DNA from: JAVVPO01 sp036655715
GTDB taxonomy: Bacteria; Bacillota; Clostridia; Lachnospirales; Cellulosilyticaceae
Assembly (NCBI GenBank): GCA_036655715.1
Contig: JAVVPO010000109.1
Location: 1-5,940, forward strand
Length of the DNA: 5,940 bases
Direction: 5' to 3'
The notes under the pieces are model-generated. The model was given only the letters and a program-made list of their open reading frames with translations. It was not told the DNA's origin and did not search any database. Within the stretch, counting starts at the first letter, position 1; each line of letters begins with the position of its first letter. A program made the position numbers and the translations under genes. This document shows positions 5,818-5,940 of this stretch, in pieces.

Positions 5818-5940
5818 GTAGGGAGAGGGGTAATAAAGAGAGAAAAGGTTAAGGGAGTAAGTGTTTTAGTATACCTTGTGGGTTGTTGAGAAATTGTTTA
5901 GTAAGCGTATAGTGTTCGGTTTCTTCATAGGGAGTAAGCT

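Larger units (their letters stand above)
5667..5940 (+). other. G-rich, C-poor region after uxaA with terminator-like structures
   Basis: These 274 bases contain no complete gene that I can support. The plus strand is strikingly rich in G and poor in C compared with the A-rich operon, with runs such as GGGGAGG, GAGGGGG and GGGAGAGGGG. The first half carries three hairpins, two followed by T tracts. The second half (about 5849-5938) is open on the minus strand and might be the end of a convergent gene. A 9-bp direct repeat GGGAGTAAG occurs at 5853-5861 and 5930-5938. Confidence 0.6.

Noticed and set aside
5856..5869. Partial match to the operator (AGTAAGTGTTTTAG)
   Set aside because: Only about 9 of 14 positions match and one half-site is lost; there is no promoter next to it.
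1..5940. CRISPR array, tRNA, rRNA, insertion sequence or phage genes
   Set aside because: I found no spaced repeats, tRNA-like cloverleaf, transposase motifs or terminal inverted repeats; the window is filled by four intact metabolic and regulatory genes.

Overview
The window is a D-galacturonate (pectin sugar) catabolic locus from a low-GC Gram-positive bacterium, most likely an anaerobic Clostridia/Lachnospiraceae-type Firmicute. The evidence is the A+T-rich intergenic DNA, strong AGGAGG-type ribosome binding sites, A-ending codons with AGA for arginine, and a LacI-type repressor with nine cysteines. The species cannot be named from the sequence.

Layout. On the minus strand, a LacI-family repressor gene (1445-2440) is followed 17 nt later by uxaC, uronate isomerase (15-1427). 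On the plus strand, diverging from the repressor, uxaB (tagaturonate reductase, 2758-4218) is followed 11 nt later by uxaA (altronate dehydratase, 4230-5666). The 317-bp divergent region (2441-2757) holds two sigma-A-type promoters, each with a copy of the 14-bp operator TGTAAGCACTTACA over the predicted start of transcription, plus two further dyads. The 274 bp after uxaA (5667-5940) is G-rich and C-poor on the plus strand. It holds terminator-like hairpins and perhaps the last codons of a convergent gene.

How the genes work together. UxaC turns D-galacturonate into D-tagaturonate, and can also turn D-glucuronate into D-fructuronate. UxaB reduces tagaturonate to D-altronate with NADH. UxaA dehydrates altronate to 2-keto-3-deoxygluconate (KDG). 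The three enzymes make a complete galacturonate-to-KDG module. No uronate transporter, KDG kinase, KDPG aldolase, uxuA or uxuB is visible, so these must lie elsewhere. The inferred control is one repressor, released by a uronate or an intermediate, that shuts both arms and its own synthesis through two identical operator-promoter units.

The enzymes are conventional and I see no new system in the coding DNA. The most interesting content is regulatory: the mirrored promoter-operator architecture, two unexplained dyads between the promoters, an Asn in the repressor where LacI has an effector-contacting Asp, and alternative hairpin pairings after uxaA.
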